A DNA stretch of 64,000 bases, taken from positions 1,956,928-2,020,927 of the forward strand of contig JAHBXH010000001.1 of NCBI GenBank assembly GCA_019636555.1, read 5' to 3'. The position numbers were made by a program, and so were the translations under genes. Position 1 is the stretch's first letter; each line of letters starts with the position of its first letter. Positions 43,693-52,735 of the stretch are shown piece by piece. This stretch comes from Phycisphaeraceae bacterium. Its GTDB lineage: Bacteria > Planctomycetota > Phycisphaerae > Phycisphaerales > UBA1924. The notes under the pieces were generated by a model. It searched no databases, had not been told where the DNA came from, and was given only the letters and a program-made list of their open reading frames with translations.

Positions 43693-46113
43693 ATGCCGAA
43701 TCCGGATTTTGAGAAGCTGGGTGTCTTCTATCTCGGAAAGGAGTTTGACCTTTCCGCTCGCCGGCGCTCGGAGAGCCTGATCCTTTACGATTCGAAAGAC
43801 CTCTGCACGCACGCCGTTTGCGTGGGAATGACCGGATCGGGAAAGACCGGGCTGTGCCTGGCGCTGCTGGAAGAAGCGGCGATAGACGGCATCCCATCCG
43901 TGATCATCGATCCCAAGGGCGATCTCTCGAATCTTCTGCTCACGTTTCCGAGCCTGAAGGCCGACGATTTCCGTCCGTGGATCAACGCAGAAGATGCAAA
44001 GAAAAAGGGTGTCTCGCCGGACGAGTACGCGGCGCAGCAGGCCGCCCTGTGGGCCAAGGGCTTGGAAGAGTGGGGGCAGGATGGCGCGCGGATCCAGCGT
44101 TTGAAAGACGCTGCCGAGTTCGCGATTTACACGCCCGGGAGCAGCGCGGGCCTTCAAGTCTCCATTCTCAAGTCGTTTGGTGCGCCAACGCCGGAAGTGA
44201 TCGAGGACGCAGAGGTCTTTCGTGAACGCGTAAACACGGTGGTCACAAGTCTCCTTGGGCTCCTTGGGATCGAAGCCGATCCGCTCAAAGGCCGTGAGCA
44301 CATCCTGCTTTCGGCACTGATCACGCGCTCATGGAGCGAAGGGCAAGATCTTGAGCTTTCGAGCCTGATCGCGCAGGTGCAGAATCCCCCGATCCAGCGG
44401 GTAGGGGTCATGAACATCGAGAGCTTCTATCCTGCCAAGGAGCGATTTGCGCTCGCGATGCAGATCAATTCCTTGCTCGCGTCGCCGGGTTTCTCACGCT
44501 GGATGGAGGGCGAGGCGCTCGAAATCGGCGCGATGATTCATTCTCCCACGGCAAAGCCCCGGTGCGTGATCTTCTCGATCGCCCATCTCCCGGATGCGGA
44601 GCGGATGTTCTTTGTCTCGCTCCTGCTCAATCAGGTACTTGGGTGGATGCGAACGCAATCGGGAACCTCGAGTCTTCGCGCGATTCTGTACATGGATGAG
44701 ATCGCCGGATATTTCCCGCCGACAGCGAACCCGCCGAGCAAACGGCCCTTGCTCACTCTCATGAAGCAGGGGAGAGCATTCGGAGTCGGGGTCGTGCTCG
44801 CGACCCAGAACCCGGTTGATCTTGACTACAAGGGGCTCGCCAACGCGGGAACATGGTTCATCGGCCGACTCCAGACCGATCGCGACAAGCAGCGCGTGCT
44901 CGACGGGCTTGAGGGAGCATCCACTCAGGCCGGTTCCGGCTTTGATCGCGCGGCAATGGATCGATTGCTCTCGCAACTGGGTTCGCGTGTGTTTCTCATG
45001 AACAACGTGCACGACGACGGGCCCGTGGTCTTCGAGACGCGTTGGTGCCTTTCATACTTGCGCGGGCCCCTCACTCGGACGCAAATCAAACTGCTCTCCG
45101 ATCCCGCGCGGATCGGTGATGCCGCGGTCGCGGAAACGGAGAGCGTGCCCACCAAACAGACTGCCGCAGCTTCTTCGGCGGCTCGGCCCGTGCTTCCCCC
45201 CGAAGTGCCGCAGTATTTTTTGGCTACGCGGGCGAGCGGTCCGGTCACGTACGTACCCATGCTGCTCGGGTTGTCGAGAATCTACTACAGCGATTCCAAA
45301 GTCGGAGTTGACACGGAGGTCAGCGCTTCGATGCTCGTTTCGTTCGAGGGCGGCCCGATCGCGATCGACTGGGATCGCGCCCAGGTTGCGGAGTTGTCGG
45401 AAGCAGACCTCGAACGCGAGCCCGCAACTCCCTCGTCATTTGCGGTACCTCCTGCGGATGTCGCGAAGCCGAAAAACTTTGATGCGTGGAAGAAGTCGCT
45501 TGTTGATGCGCTGTTCCGTGCGGAATCGATCGACATCCTTATTTGTGATGATCTCGAAGAGGTGTCCAAGCCCGGGGAGTCGGAACGCGATTTTCGTTTG
45601 CGGCTCGACCAGGCCGCGCGCGAAGCCCGCGACGGCGCGATCGACAAGATTCGCGCCAAGTACGCACCAAAGGCTGCGACGCTGGAAGAACGCCGAAGAC
45701 GGGCGGAAGCGAAAGTTCAGGTTCAGAAGGAGCAGGCGTCGGGAGCAAAGTGGAACACCGCGATTTCGGTTGGCTCGGCGATTCTCGGTGCTCTGCTCGG
45801 TCGAAAGACGATGAGCGCAGGGAACGTCAGCAAGGCCGGGACCGCCGCCCGGAGCGCGTCGCGCACGATGAAAGAATCCGCGGATGTCGGCCGGGCCGAG
45901 GAGGATGTCGCGGCGATCGATCAGCAGATCAGAGAACTCGAAGAAAAGGTGCAGGGCGAGATCGATGCTGCATCTGCAAGGGTGGACGCCGCCACGATTT
46001 CGCTGGAACGCATCACGCTCAAACCAAAGAAGACCAATATCACTGTGAAAGCCGTGGTTCTTGCGTGGGCGCCGCATACGTCGCATGGGGGCCGGTTGAC
46101 ACCCGCCTGGTGA
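43693..46113 (+). CDS. HerA/VirB4-like ATPase with C-terminal coiled coil
   Basis: The protein has 806 residues. Walker A is GMTGSGKTGLCLALLEEAA near residue 50; IDPKGDLSNLLLTFP and Walker B AILYMDEIAGYFPP near residue 350 follow. FGVGVVLATQNPVDLDYKGL is the sensor region of HerA/FtsK-type motors. A long middle domain of unknown fold lies before a Lys/Glu/Ala-rich coiled coil at the C-terminus (near 640-800), interrupted by a GSAILGALLGRKT glycine-rich hydrophobic patch. Motors of this type translocate DNA or protein, but no nuclease or type IV secretion partner is adjacent except the beta-CASP gene 25 bases downstream. The start at ATG 43693 has GAAGGA upstream; the frame is open from 43636. 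Confidence 0.75.
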   Translation: MPNPDFEKLGVFYLGKEFDLSARRRSESLILYDSKDLCTHAVCVGMTGSGKTGLCLALLEEAAIDGIPSVIIDPKGDLSNLLLTFPSLKADDFRPWINAEDAKKKGVSPDEYAAQQAALWAKGLEEWGQDGARIQRLKDAAEFAIYTPGSSAGLQVSILKSFGAPTPEVIEDAEVFRERVNTVVTSLLGLLGIEADPLKGREHILLSALITRSWSEGQDLELSSLIAQVQNPPIQRVGVMNIESFYPAKERFALAMQINSLLASPGFSRWMEGEALEIGAMIHSPTAKPRCVIFSIAHLPDAERMFFVSLLLNQVLGWMRTQSGTSSLRAILYMDEIAGYFPPTANPPSKRPLLTLMKQGRAFGVGVVLATQNPVDLDYKGLANAGTWFIGRLQTDRDKQRVLDGLEGASTQAGSGFDRAAMDRLLSQLGSRVFLMNNVHDDGPVVFETRWCLSYLRGPLTRTQIKLLSDPARIGDAAVAETESVPTKQTAAASSAARPVLPPEVPQYFLATRASGPVTYVPMLLGLSRIYYSDSKVGVDTEVSASMLVSFEGGPIAIDWDRAQVAELSEADLEREPATPSSFAVPPADVAKPKNFDAWKKSLVDALFRAESIDILICDDLEEVSKPGESERDFRLRLDQAAREARDGAIDKIRAKYAPKAATLEERRRRAEAKVQVQKEQASGAKWNTAISVGSAILGALLGRKTMSAGNVSKAGTAARSASRTMKESADVGRAEEDVAAIDQQIRELEEKVQGEIDAASARVDAATISLERITLKPKKTNITVKAVVLAWAPHTSHGGRLTPAW

Positions 46114-46137
46114 CAAGGCTTTTTTCAGGAAGAGTGC

Positions 46138-47535
46138 ATGATCCGTATTCAAGTTCTCGGTGCCGCGGGCGGTGTAACAGGTTCGTGCTACCTCGTTGAA
46201 ACCTTGAAATCGCGCGTGCTCGTTGATTTCGGGCAGTTCCAGGGCCCGGACGCGCGGGGCGGCGCGAACTTTGTGATGCCTCCCGCGCTCGATGAGCTCG
46301 ATGCCGTCGTTCTCACGCACGCGCACCTGGATCACTCCGGCCGCCTTCCGATACTTTGCAAGAACGGGTACAAAGGCGAGATCTTTTCGACGCCGGCATC
46401 TAGCGACCTAACGGATGCGGTGCTTGCGGATGCCGCGGGGATTCAGGAACAGGACGCGCTCGCGGAGAACAGGCGTCGGGAACGGGCGGGGCTGGAACCC
46501 ATACCGCCGCTGTTCACGCGTGCCGACGCGGAGTGCATCAAGGCTCGGACCAGAGATTGTCCATACTACGAACCTGTGCAGGTCGCCGAGGGCATTTCGG
46601 TGCTCTTTCGCGAAGCCGGCCACATTCTCGGCGCGACCTCGATCGAGATGACGGTGTCGGATGGAAACGATACCCGAGTCATCGCCTTTTCCGGTGACAT
46701 CGGCCCCCGTCATGTTCCGATCCTGCGCGATCCCGACCCTCCATCGAAGGCCGATCTTGTTTTTCTCGAATCGACCTACGGCGACCGGGAGCATCCGCCG
46801 CTGCAGCCATCTCTCGATGAGTTCATCCGGGTCATCCGCGAGACAATCTTCAACAAGCAGCGTGTGCTCATACCGGCGTTCGCCATCGGACGCACGCAGT
46901 TGCTGCTCTATTACCTCGGTCAGGCAGTACGGGACGGAAAACTGCCGGCGGACATCCCGATCTTCCTCGACAGCCCCGCGGCGATGCGAGCGACACAGGT
47001 CTACCGCAAGCACAGGGAGCTCTACGACAACGATGCGGCGAAGCTCGCGCGAACAGGAAACTTCGAGCAGGATTTGAAGCGTTTCCGCATCATCGAATCC
47101 GCGACCGAGTCGCGTGCGCTGAACGAATCGTGGGATCCCTGCGTCATCATCGCCGGCTCGGGGATGTGCGAGGGCGGCAGGATCGTGCACCACATCCGGC
47201 ACAACATCTGGCGCCGCGGCACGGCGCTCATCCTCGTCGGCTATATGGGTGAGGGCACCATGGGACGCCGCCTCGCCCAGGGAGCCAAACAGGTCTACAT
47301 CTTCAACGACCCGATCGTCGTTCGGGCGACTGTGCACAAGATCGATGGTTTCTCGGCGCACGCGGGTCGAACGGAACTCATCGAATGGATGTCGAAGCTG
47401 GCGGCGGGAAAGCCACGGGTGGCTTTGACGCACGGCGACGACGGTCCACGCGCTTCTCTCGCACAGGGCCTACTCGAACGCTACGGATTGAAGGCGGAAC
47501 TGCCGATGAGAGGAGACATCTTTTCGCTGGCGTAA
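46138..47535 (+). CDS. Beta-CASP metallo-beta-lactamase-fold ribonuclease
   Basis: The protein has 465 residues. The HxHxDH zinc motif is THAHLDHSG near residue 60, then EAGHILGAT, FSGDIGPRH, ESTYGDR and, in the beta-CASP insert, LIPAFAIGRTQLLLYYL. The final RMMBL motif is GFSAHAGRTELIEWM. This is the architecture of CPSF73/RNase J-related RNases that cut RNA endo- or exonucleolytically. ATG 46138 is 25 bases after the ATPase stop and is part of the same plus-strand run. The acyltransferase follows 13 bases on. A DNA-acting (SNM1-like) role is less likely. Confidence 0.88.
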   Translation: MIRIQVLGAAGGVTGSCYLVETLKSRVLVDFGQFQGPDARGGANFVMPPALDELDAVVLTHAHLDHSGRLPILCKNGYKGEIFSTPASSDLTDAVLADAAGIQEQDALAENRRRERAGLEPIPPLFTRADAECIKARTRDCPYYEPVQVAEGISVLFREAGHILGATSIEMTVSDGNDTRVIAFSGDIGPRHVPILRDPDPPSKADLVFLESTYGDREHPPLQPSLDEFIRVIRETIFNKQRVLIPAFAIGRTQLLLYYLGQAVRDGKLPADIPIFLDSPAAMRATQVYRKHRELYDNDAAKLARTGNFEQDLKRFRIIESATESRALNESWDPCVIIAGSGMCEGGRIVHHIRHNIWRRGTALILVGYMGEGTMGRRLAQGAKQVYIFNDPIVVRATVHKIDGFSAHAGRTELIEWMSKLAAGKPRVALTHGDDGPRASLAQGLLERYGLKAELPMRGDIFSLA

Positions 47536-47547
47536 TCGCTGTTCCGA

Positions 47548-48771
47548 ATGCCTTCCGCGATCCCCAATTTCCGCAAGCATCTGCCGCTGCTCGACGGCGT
47601 CCGCGGGGCCGCGATCCTGCTCGTCATGATCTTCCACATGTCGCTGCTCTCAAGCGAGCGCGGCATCGACGGCGTCGCTCGCACGCTGTTTTCCTCGGGT
47701 TGGTGCGGCGTGGATCTTTTTTTCGTGCTTTCGGGCTTTCTGATCACCGGCATTCTGTACGACACACGCGAGGATGCGAAATATTTCAAAACGTTCTACA
47801 TTCGCCGGGCGCTACGCATCTTTCCGCTCTACTACGCCGTGGTGTTCTTCTCGCTCATCGTGTTGCCCGCCGCGGCGGCGCATCTGCCGCATGCTGCTCA
47901 GGCGAAGCTCGACCGGTTCGGGCGAATCGAGGGCGACGAATGGATGTACTGGGCGTACTTGTCAAACTTCGCGATCGCCAAAGCGGGGCAGTTTCGGCAC
48001 GGGATTCTGGATATCTCGTGGTCGCTCGCGATCGAGGAGCAGTTCTACCTGGTGTGGCCGACGGTTGTGTTTTTCTTTTCCCGAACCGTACTGATCCGAA
48101 TCTGCATGGGGGCGATCGTGTTTTCCCTTGCGTTTCGATGCTGGCTTCTTTACACAGGGGTGAATCCGATCGCGCTGCATGTGCTCACGCCTAGCCGGCT
48201 TGATGCGTTGGCGGTGGGGGCCTTTATTGCACTCGTGGTGCGGCAGGCAGGAGGGCTCGAACGACTTGCGGCGGCAGCGCGCGTTGTCATCCCGGTCGTG
48301 GGTCTGTTGCTGATCGGCGACGGAGTCTTCCGCTACTGGACGCACTCGGGACGAATAGGAGAAGAAGGGCTCTTCAGCGCGAATCTGCCGGAGATTCAGG
48401 CAGCCGGTTTGACCGTTCTCGCTGTGTTCTTCGGTGCGATTCTGGTGCGCGCGGTCGCGGCATCGCAGCGTGAGATCGCCGATCCCGGTGCACGGCGGTC
48501 GCGACTCGTGAGAGTCTTCGAGTCCAGAGTGCTCCGTTCCTTCGGAAAATACTCGTACGCGATGTATTTGTTTCACTTGCCGCTGCGTGCGCTCGTTCGC
48601 GACTTGATCCTCAAGCAGAAGCAACTGCCGATGATCGCGGACTCGCAATTGCCCGCGCAATTGGCGTTCACTGTCGCCTGCATCGGAATCACGTACGCCG
48701 CGGCGTGGCTTTCATGGAACCTGTACGAAAAGCATTGGCTGGGACTCAAACGCTTTTTCGAATACCGCTAA
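47548..48771 (+). CDS. Acyltransferase 3 family membrane protein (OafA-like)
   Basis: The protein has 407 residues with about 10 membrane segments. The family starts LPLLDGVRGAAILLVMIFHM (DGxRG with His) and shows DLFFVLSGFLITGILYDTR and the catalytic region DISWSLAIEEQFYLVWP. The end is FHLPLRALV. These transmembrane enzymes O-acetylate or otherwise acylate polysaccharides, lipids or antibiotics at the cell surface. The start lies 13 bases after the beta-CASP gene, so it is co-transcribed. A strong hairpin follows at 48785. Confidence 0.9.
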   Translation: MPSAIPNFRKHLPLLDGVRGAAILLVMIFHMSLLSSERGIDGVARTLFSSGWCGVDLFFVLSGFLITGILYDTREDAKYFKTFYIRRALRIFPLYYAVVFFSLIVLPAAAAHLPHAAQAKLDRFGRIEGDEWMYWAYLSNFAIAKAGQFRHGILDISWSLAIEEQFYLVWPTVVFFFSRTVLIRICMGAIVFSLAFRCWLLYTGVNPIALHVLTPSRLDALAVGAFIALVVRQAGGLERLAAAARVVIPVVGLLLIGDGVFRYWTHSGRIGEEGLFSANLPEIQAAGLTVLAVFFGAILVRAVAASQREIADPGARRSRLVRVFESRVLRSFGKYSYAMYLFHLPLRALVRDLILKQKQLPMIADSQLPAQLAFTVACIGITYAAAWLSWNLYEKHWLGLKRFFEYR

Positions 48772-48784
48772 TTGCAAAAACGAA

Positions 48785-48820
48785 CCGTGGACGCCGACCC
48801 ACGAGAGCCGGCGTCCACGG
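48785..48820 (+). terminator. Strong hairpin, probable terminator
   Basis: The perfect 12-bp stem CCGTGGACGCCG / CGGCGTCCACGG with a 12-base loop lies 14 bases past the acyltransferase stop. There is no T-run on the plus strand; the T-rich side is on the minus strand. Confidence 0.55.
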
Positions 48821-49229
48821 AATTCTCGTATGTGCCCTTTCCCCTCGGGCACACACGACCATTTCCTCTCGACTCGGTGCGAGGCTGGCGCCTCGTGCCG
48901 AACCCCACTGCCGAGTTACCTTTTTTTCCTCCACCCCGTCCTGCTTCTACCTGACCACCGGCACAGCTCCAAACTCTCTTCCCTCTCTGTGCCCACTCCC
49001 CTCCCGAGTCAAAGCGGAAACGCGAGTCCGCGCCTGCGAACTTTTTGCAAAAAGGATGCAATCCAAACAAAATACGAATTTAGACTCTCTCGGACGCGAA
49101 TCGAACAGGATCTTGCAGTCAAGGCGTTCCGGCCCATGCCCCCATGCGGGGCGGAGTTTCTTTGTGCTCATGGCTGCAGCCGAATCCGGTCGATTTCGCT
49201 GTTTCAGGAAAGCGGGTAATGCGTTTCTG
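48821..49229. other. Non-coding stretch before the pseudokinase gene
   Basis: About 400 bases, locally less GC-rich. The kinase frame is open across it, but codon content is poor, so I start the gene at 49230. An alternative in-frame ATG at 49170 has GCGGAG about 13 bases upstream. Confidence 0.4.
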
Positions 49230-50513
49230 ATGCAGTCAAGTGACTTCGCCATTCCCAGGGCCACTTTGGACTCCGAGCGTTTCAAGCTCGTACGCGAGAT
49301 TTTTCTTGATGCGCAGCGCTTCCGCGGTGCCGCGCGGCAGGCATTTTTGTCTCAGCGGTGCGGTGGGGATCCAGCGCTCCAGAGGCAAGTGACGGACCTG
49401 CTGAAGTACGACGATTCTGAGGCTTCGGTACTCGACAAACCGGTGATCCGGGCGATCGAGGAAACTTCAGAGATTCCGCGGATGCGAGTTCCGCGTGAGC
49501 CGGTCGGCCGATTTAAGCTGCTCCAAGTGCTCGGCGAGGGAGCGAGCGGCGTCACGAGCCTCGCGCATAATCCCGAGGCGCGCAATCGGCGTGCTGTCGT
49601 CAAGGTTGTTCATTCGGCATTCTCATTCTCAACCGCCGAAGCCCGGGAGGTTGTTTCTCGTATTCAGGTGGATCAGCGGTCGCTGGCGCTCCTTCGCCAG
49701 TATCCTTCGCCGCGCCTTCTCGACGCCGCACAATTGACAGGCGGCGGAATGTTCGTCGCCACGGATTTCGTTCCCGGCGAGCCCATTTTAAACTACTGCG
49801 ATCGGGTCAGAGCTTCGATTCGCGCGAGGCTCCTTTTGTTTTTGGATGCCTGCGAAGCGGTGCAAGCGGCTCATCAATGCGGGGTCATTCACGGTGGCCT
49901 GGCGCCGGGAAACGCGTTGGTTCGCATGGCCGGCGATGTTCCGACAGTCACCCTCCTTGATTTTGGCATCGCCCGTGCGCTTCACGACCTGCTCGGGCAC
50001 CGCCGAACTTGGCTCGAAATGCGATTGAATCGCGGCGCCGTCGAGTACCTGGCGCCTGAGCAGGTCGCCGACCAGCCGCGTCTGACCGAGCCTGGTTCGG
50101 ATGTCTACGCCTTGGGGGCACTGCTCTACGAGATCCTCGTCGGCGTCGCGCCGTTCGACCGATTTGCTCTGCGGCGTGCCGGGATCGGCGATTTCTCGCG
50201 CATCATTCAGGAGCAGAAAGTTCTCGATCCTGTCGCACGGCTCTCTGAACTCTCGGATCGCTCGGACGAAATCGCCGCCCGTCGCTCGACAAGCTCCGGC
50301 GAGCTCTTCTCCGAACTCAACAAAGAGCTGGGCGCGATTCCGATGAAGGCCTTGCATAAAGCACCCACGAACCGGTACTCCGCGGTGTCTGCCATGGCCG
50401 AGGACATTCGGGGCTACCTTGATGGCAAACCGGTCGGCGCCGCGCACGGACTTGGCGGGAGGTTTCGGCGCATGCTCGATCGATTCCGCGGGCTTGACGG
50501 CAAATCCCGCTAA
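49230..50513 (+). CDS. Serine/threonine kinase-like protein lacking the catalytic Asp (pseudokinase)
   Basis: The protein has 427 residues. The N-terminal helical segment (LVREIFLDAQRFRGAARQAF) resembles the one in the kinase-WD40 protein. The kinase fold keeps the Gly loop (LGEGASGVTS near 101), Lys125 (AVVKVV), DFG at 244-246 and APEQV, but the catalytic loop is HGGLAPGN at 221-228 instead of HRDLKPxN. Asp and Lys of the loop are lost, so phosphotransfer is unlikely. It may act as a signalling scaffold. A C-terminal basic tail (RMLDRFRGLDGKSR) follows. The gene overlaps the stop of the convergent ECF sigma factor. The start could be ATG 49170. Confidence 0.8.
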   Translation: MQSSDFAIPRATLDSERFKLVREIFLDAQRFRGAARQAFLSQRCGGDPALQRQVTDLLKYDDSEASVLDKPVIRAIEETSEIPRMRVPREPVGRFKLLQVLGEGASGVTSLAHNPEARNRRAVVKVVHSAFSFSTAEAREVVSRIQVDQRSLALLRQYPSPRLLDAAQLTGGGMFVATDFVPGEPILNYCDRVRASIRARLLLFLDACEAVQAAHQCGVIHGGLAPGNALVRMAGDVPTVTLLDFGIARALHDLLGHRRTWLEMRLNRGAVEYLAPEQVADQPRLTEPGSDVYALGALLYEILVGVAPFDRFALRRAGIGDFSRIIQEQKVLDPVARLSELSDRSDEIAARRSTSSGELFSELNKELGAIPMKALHKAPTNRYSAVSAMAEDIRGYLDGKPVGAAHGLGGRFRRMLDRFRGLDGKSR

Positions 50514-51121
50514 TCCTGATCGTGTTCGCCGAGCGCTTCTCCCAATTCATGCCGCAGCCACGCACGCGCGAACCGCCAATCTTCGTGCACGGTGCGGGGC
50601 GAAATGCCGAGCACGCGCGCGATCTGGTCGATCGTCAGACCGCCGAAGAACCGCAGTTCCACAATGCGGGCCGATCGCTCGTTGAGCTGGCGAAGTTTCT
50701 CGATCGCGCCATCGATTTCGAGCAATTCCGCCACCGTGGACGGCCCGTGTTCGTCGGGTGCCGCGGCGTCGAAGTCGCCCAGTCGCCCAACTTCGCCGCC
50801 GCCGCGTTTGATCGCGTTTCGGCGCCGCGCGTGGTCTACGAGCACCCGGCGAATCACCGCTGCAGCGGCGGCAAGAAACTGTTCCCGATCGTTGACTTTG
50901 ATCGCTTTTTCCCAACCCGCGAGCCGGACAAAGGCTTCGTGCACGACCTCCGTCGCCTGCATGGAGTGATCCCGTCGCTCCCGGTTCATGTATCGCGCCG
51001 CGATCTCGCGCAATTGGTTGTACAGTTCGGGCATGACCTCGGCGACGTGCGCCTCGAGCGCTGATTTTGGGGTGTCGGTGGCGCTGCTCGGCGGCGGCTC
51101 GGTTGACTCGGGCTGATTCAT
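50510..51121 (-). CDS. ECF-type RNA polymerase sigma factor (TIGR02999-like)
   Basis: The protein has 203 residues. Region 2 reads LYNQLREIAARYMNRERRDH and TEVVHEAFVRLAGWEKAI, followed by AAAAAVIRRVLVDHARRR. Region 4 has the helix-turn-helix ELRFFGGLTIDQIARVLGIS and PRTVHEDWRFARAWL. It is the same ECF type as the one at 13529. The stop overlaps the end of the convergent pseudokinase gene by four bases. ATG 51121 is 40 bases from the divergent FUN14 gene. In this lineage such factors go with kinases; here the partner is a convergent pseudokinase instead of a coupled active kinase. Confidence 0.9.
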   Translation of the reverse strand: MNQPESTEPPPSSATDTPKSALEAHVAEVMPELYNQLREIAARYMNRERRDHSMQATEVVHEAFVRLAGWEKAIKVNDREQFLAAAAAVIRRVLVDHARRRNAIKRGGGEVGRLGDFDAAAPDEHGPSTVAELLEIDGAIEKLRQLNERSARIVELRFFGGLTIDQIARVLGISPRTVHEDWRFARAWLRHELGEALGEHDQD

Positions 51122-51161
51122 GACGACCACCACATGCGGATAACGCTAGGAGGACTCCCGG

Positions 51162-51686
51162 ATGATGGCTGAATCAAACTCACGGGCTACTTCCTCTCCG
51201 CCGGACCTCGGCCGCAAGCGGGGGCTGCTCTCATCCAAGTCGCTCTGGCTGGCGATCCTGATCACACTGGCGGGCGCTGCATGGTGGGCGTATTCCGCCA
51301 CCGGAGCAACGCGTACTCCGGCTGCTCCGGTGCCGGTTTCCGGATTCGCTGCTTCGCCGACAAACGCACCTCCCGAACCGCGCGTCCAAGCTCCCGCGGC
51401 GTTTCGCTACGGCGCGAGTTTCGTCGGCGCCTTTCTGATCGCTTTCGTCCTTAAGAAAATCATTCGGAGCGTTCTTCTCATCGCGGCGATCCTGGTCGGC
51501 GCCGTCCTCGCGCTGAAGTATTTCGGGCTCATGGACTTTGACTGGTCGAACGCTCAGCGACATGTCGAAGATGGCGCCGCGCTCGCGCGAGAAGAGAGCG
51601 AGAAGTATCGAACTCTTTTGTTGAGTTATCTTCCTTCTGGTCTCGCATCCGGCGCCGGAGCGCTTTTCGGCGCTAAGAGAGGCTAA
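51162..51686 (+). CDS. FUN14-like small membrane protein
   Basis: The protein has 174 residues. One membrane segment lies near residues 28-45 (SLWLAILITLAGAAWWAYS). After a Pro/Ala linker comes FVGAFLIAFVLKKIIRSVLLIAAILVG split across two helices, then LKYFGLMDFDW. This GF..GxxxKK...(hydrophobic)...LxYxGxxxxDW layout is that of FUN14 family proteins. Function in bacteria is unknown. ATG 51162 has AGGAGG 8 bases upstream; the ATG at 51165 is an alternative. It is divergent from the ECF factor. Confidence 0.7.
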   Translation: MMAESNSRATSSPPDLGRKRGLLSSKSLWLAILITLAGAAWWAYSATGATRTPAAPVPVSGFAASPTNAPPEPRVQAPAAFRYGASFVGAFLIAFVLKKIIRSVLLIAAILVGAVLALKYFGLMDFDWSNAQRHVEDGAALAREESEKYRTLLLSYLPSGLASGAGALFGAKRG

Positions 51687-51786
51687 TTCCGGACAATTCC
51701 TGCAATCCGCCTCACACATTCCGACATGCTCCCGTGGGGGCGGACGACAGGAGTCGCCCGCAAGCACATTGAGTGGGAGCGCAACT

Positions 51787-52617
51787 ATGCGGAAACGAAC
51801 GGTTTTCGGAGCGGTATCGGCCGGAGTGGTTTGCGGCGTGGCGGTCGCAAACCACCACATCATGCAGATACAACTGGTGATCGGCGGTGTCGGCGGCGAT
51901 ACGACGGCGCAGGCGATTCAACTCCGCCAGCGCTTTGCAGGTCAGAACCTGGTCTCGTTTGCGCGGCTCAAGGCATACGACGCCAACGGTCTGAACCCTG
52001 TCGTCTTGATCGACTTCACGTCGAACGTACCGAATGCCGCGGGCGGCGACACCGTTTTGGTTTGCACGAATTCCTTCAAATCGAAGACGAGCCCGATGAC
52101 CGTGCCGGATTTCATCATGACGAATCCGATTCCGGTTTCCTATCTCAACGCCGGACGCATCACGTTCGAATTTGACGGCGGCACAATCTGGTGGTCGCTT
52201 GCATATGGCGGCGCGTCCTACTTGGGCTCGAATTCAGTTGACCTGACGAACGACTCGGACGGCAATGCGGGGCCTCCGTTCGGGCAACCGTTGCCGACCG
52301 CTGGCACGATGGCCTTGCAATACAACGGCCCGGCTTCGGGCGCGAGCACAACGAATGCCGCCAACTACATCTTGTCGCCGGGAGCCGCCGTTGTGACCAA
52401 CAACGCTCGCGTGAGTTTCACGGTGAAACTGCCCTGCCCCGGAGATCTCAATAACGATGGATTTGTTGACGACGCCGACTTTGTGATCTTTGCCGCCGCA
52501 TACGACGAATTGATCTGTGGGCCGGTTTGCCCCGCGGACCTCAACGGCGACACGTTTGTGGACGACTCGGATTTCGTGCTCTTTGCCTCTGCGTATAACG
52601 AACTGCTTTGTCCGTAG
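51787..52617 (+). CDS. Secreted protein with tandem dockerin-like C-terminal repeats
   Basis: The protein has 276 residues. The signal is MRKRTVFGAVSAGVVCGVAVA. The middle part (about 25-200) is beta-rich with no known family (ITFEFDGGTIWWSLAYGG). The C-terminus holds two EF-hand-like repeats, DLNNDGFVDDADFVIFAAAY and DLNGDTFVDDSDFVLFASAY, each with Asp/Asn at calcium-coordinating positions, and ends LLCP. The tail closely matches those of the amylase (25550) and the large protein (20158). GGGAG precedes ATG 51787. A terminator follows at 52650. It is a single-gene unit outside the sugar block. Confidence 0.85.
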   Translation: MRKRTVFGAVSAGVVCGVAVANHHIMQIQLVIGGVGGDTTAQAIQLRQRFAGQNLVSFARLKAYDANGLNPVVLIDFTSNVPNAAGGDTVLVCTNSFKSKTSPMTVPDFIMTNPIPVSYLNAGRITFEFDGGTIWWSLAYGGASYLGSNSVDLTNDSDGNAGPPFGQPLPTAGTMALQYNGPASGASTTNAANYILSPGAAVVTNNARVSFTVKLPCPGDLNNDGFVDDADFVIFAAAYDELICGPVCPADLNGDTFVDDSDFVLFASAYNELLCP

Positions 52618-52649
52618 TCCAACCTCTCATTGCCCACCCCATGTGTTGC

Positions 52650-52687
52650 GTCGGTCGCGAGCACTTCGCGGCCGGCGCCCATTTTTC
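52650..52687 (+). terminator. Rho-independent terminator
   Basis: The stem GGTCGCGA / TCGCGGCC with a 4-base loop is followed by five T after a short GC stretch, 35 bases after the stop at 52617. Confidence 0.55.
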
Positions 52688-52735
52688 ACTTCGATTGCTG
52701 TCTGAGTCACCGCGCAGCGGAGCGTTCTTCTGAAC

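Noticed and set aside
46138-47535. Metallo-beta-lactamase fold as an antibiotic resistance enzyme
   Set aside because: The beta-CASP insert and the RMMBL motif GFSAHAGR show it is a nuclease-type member.
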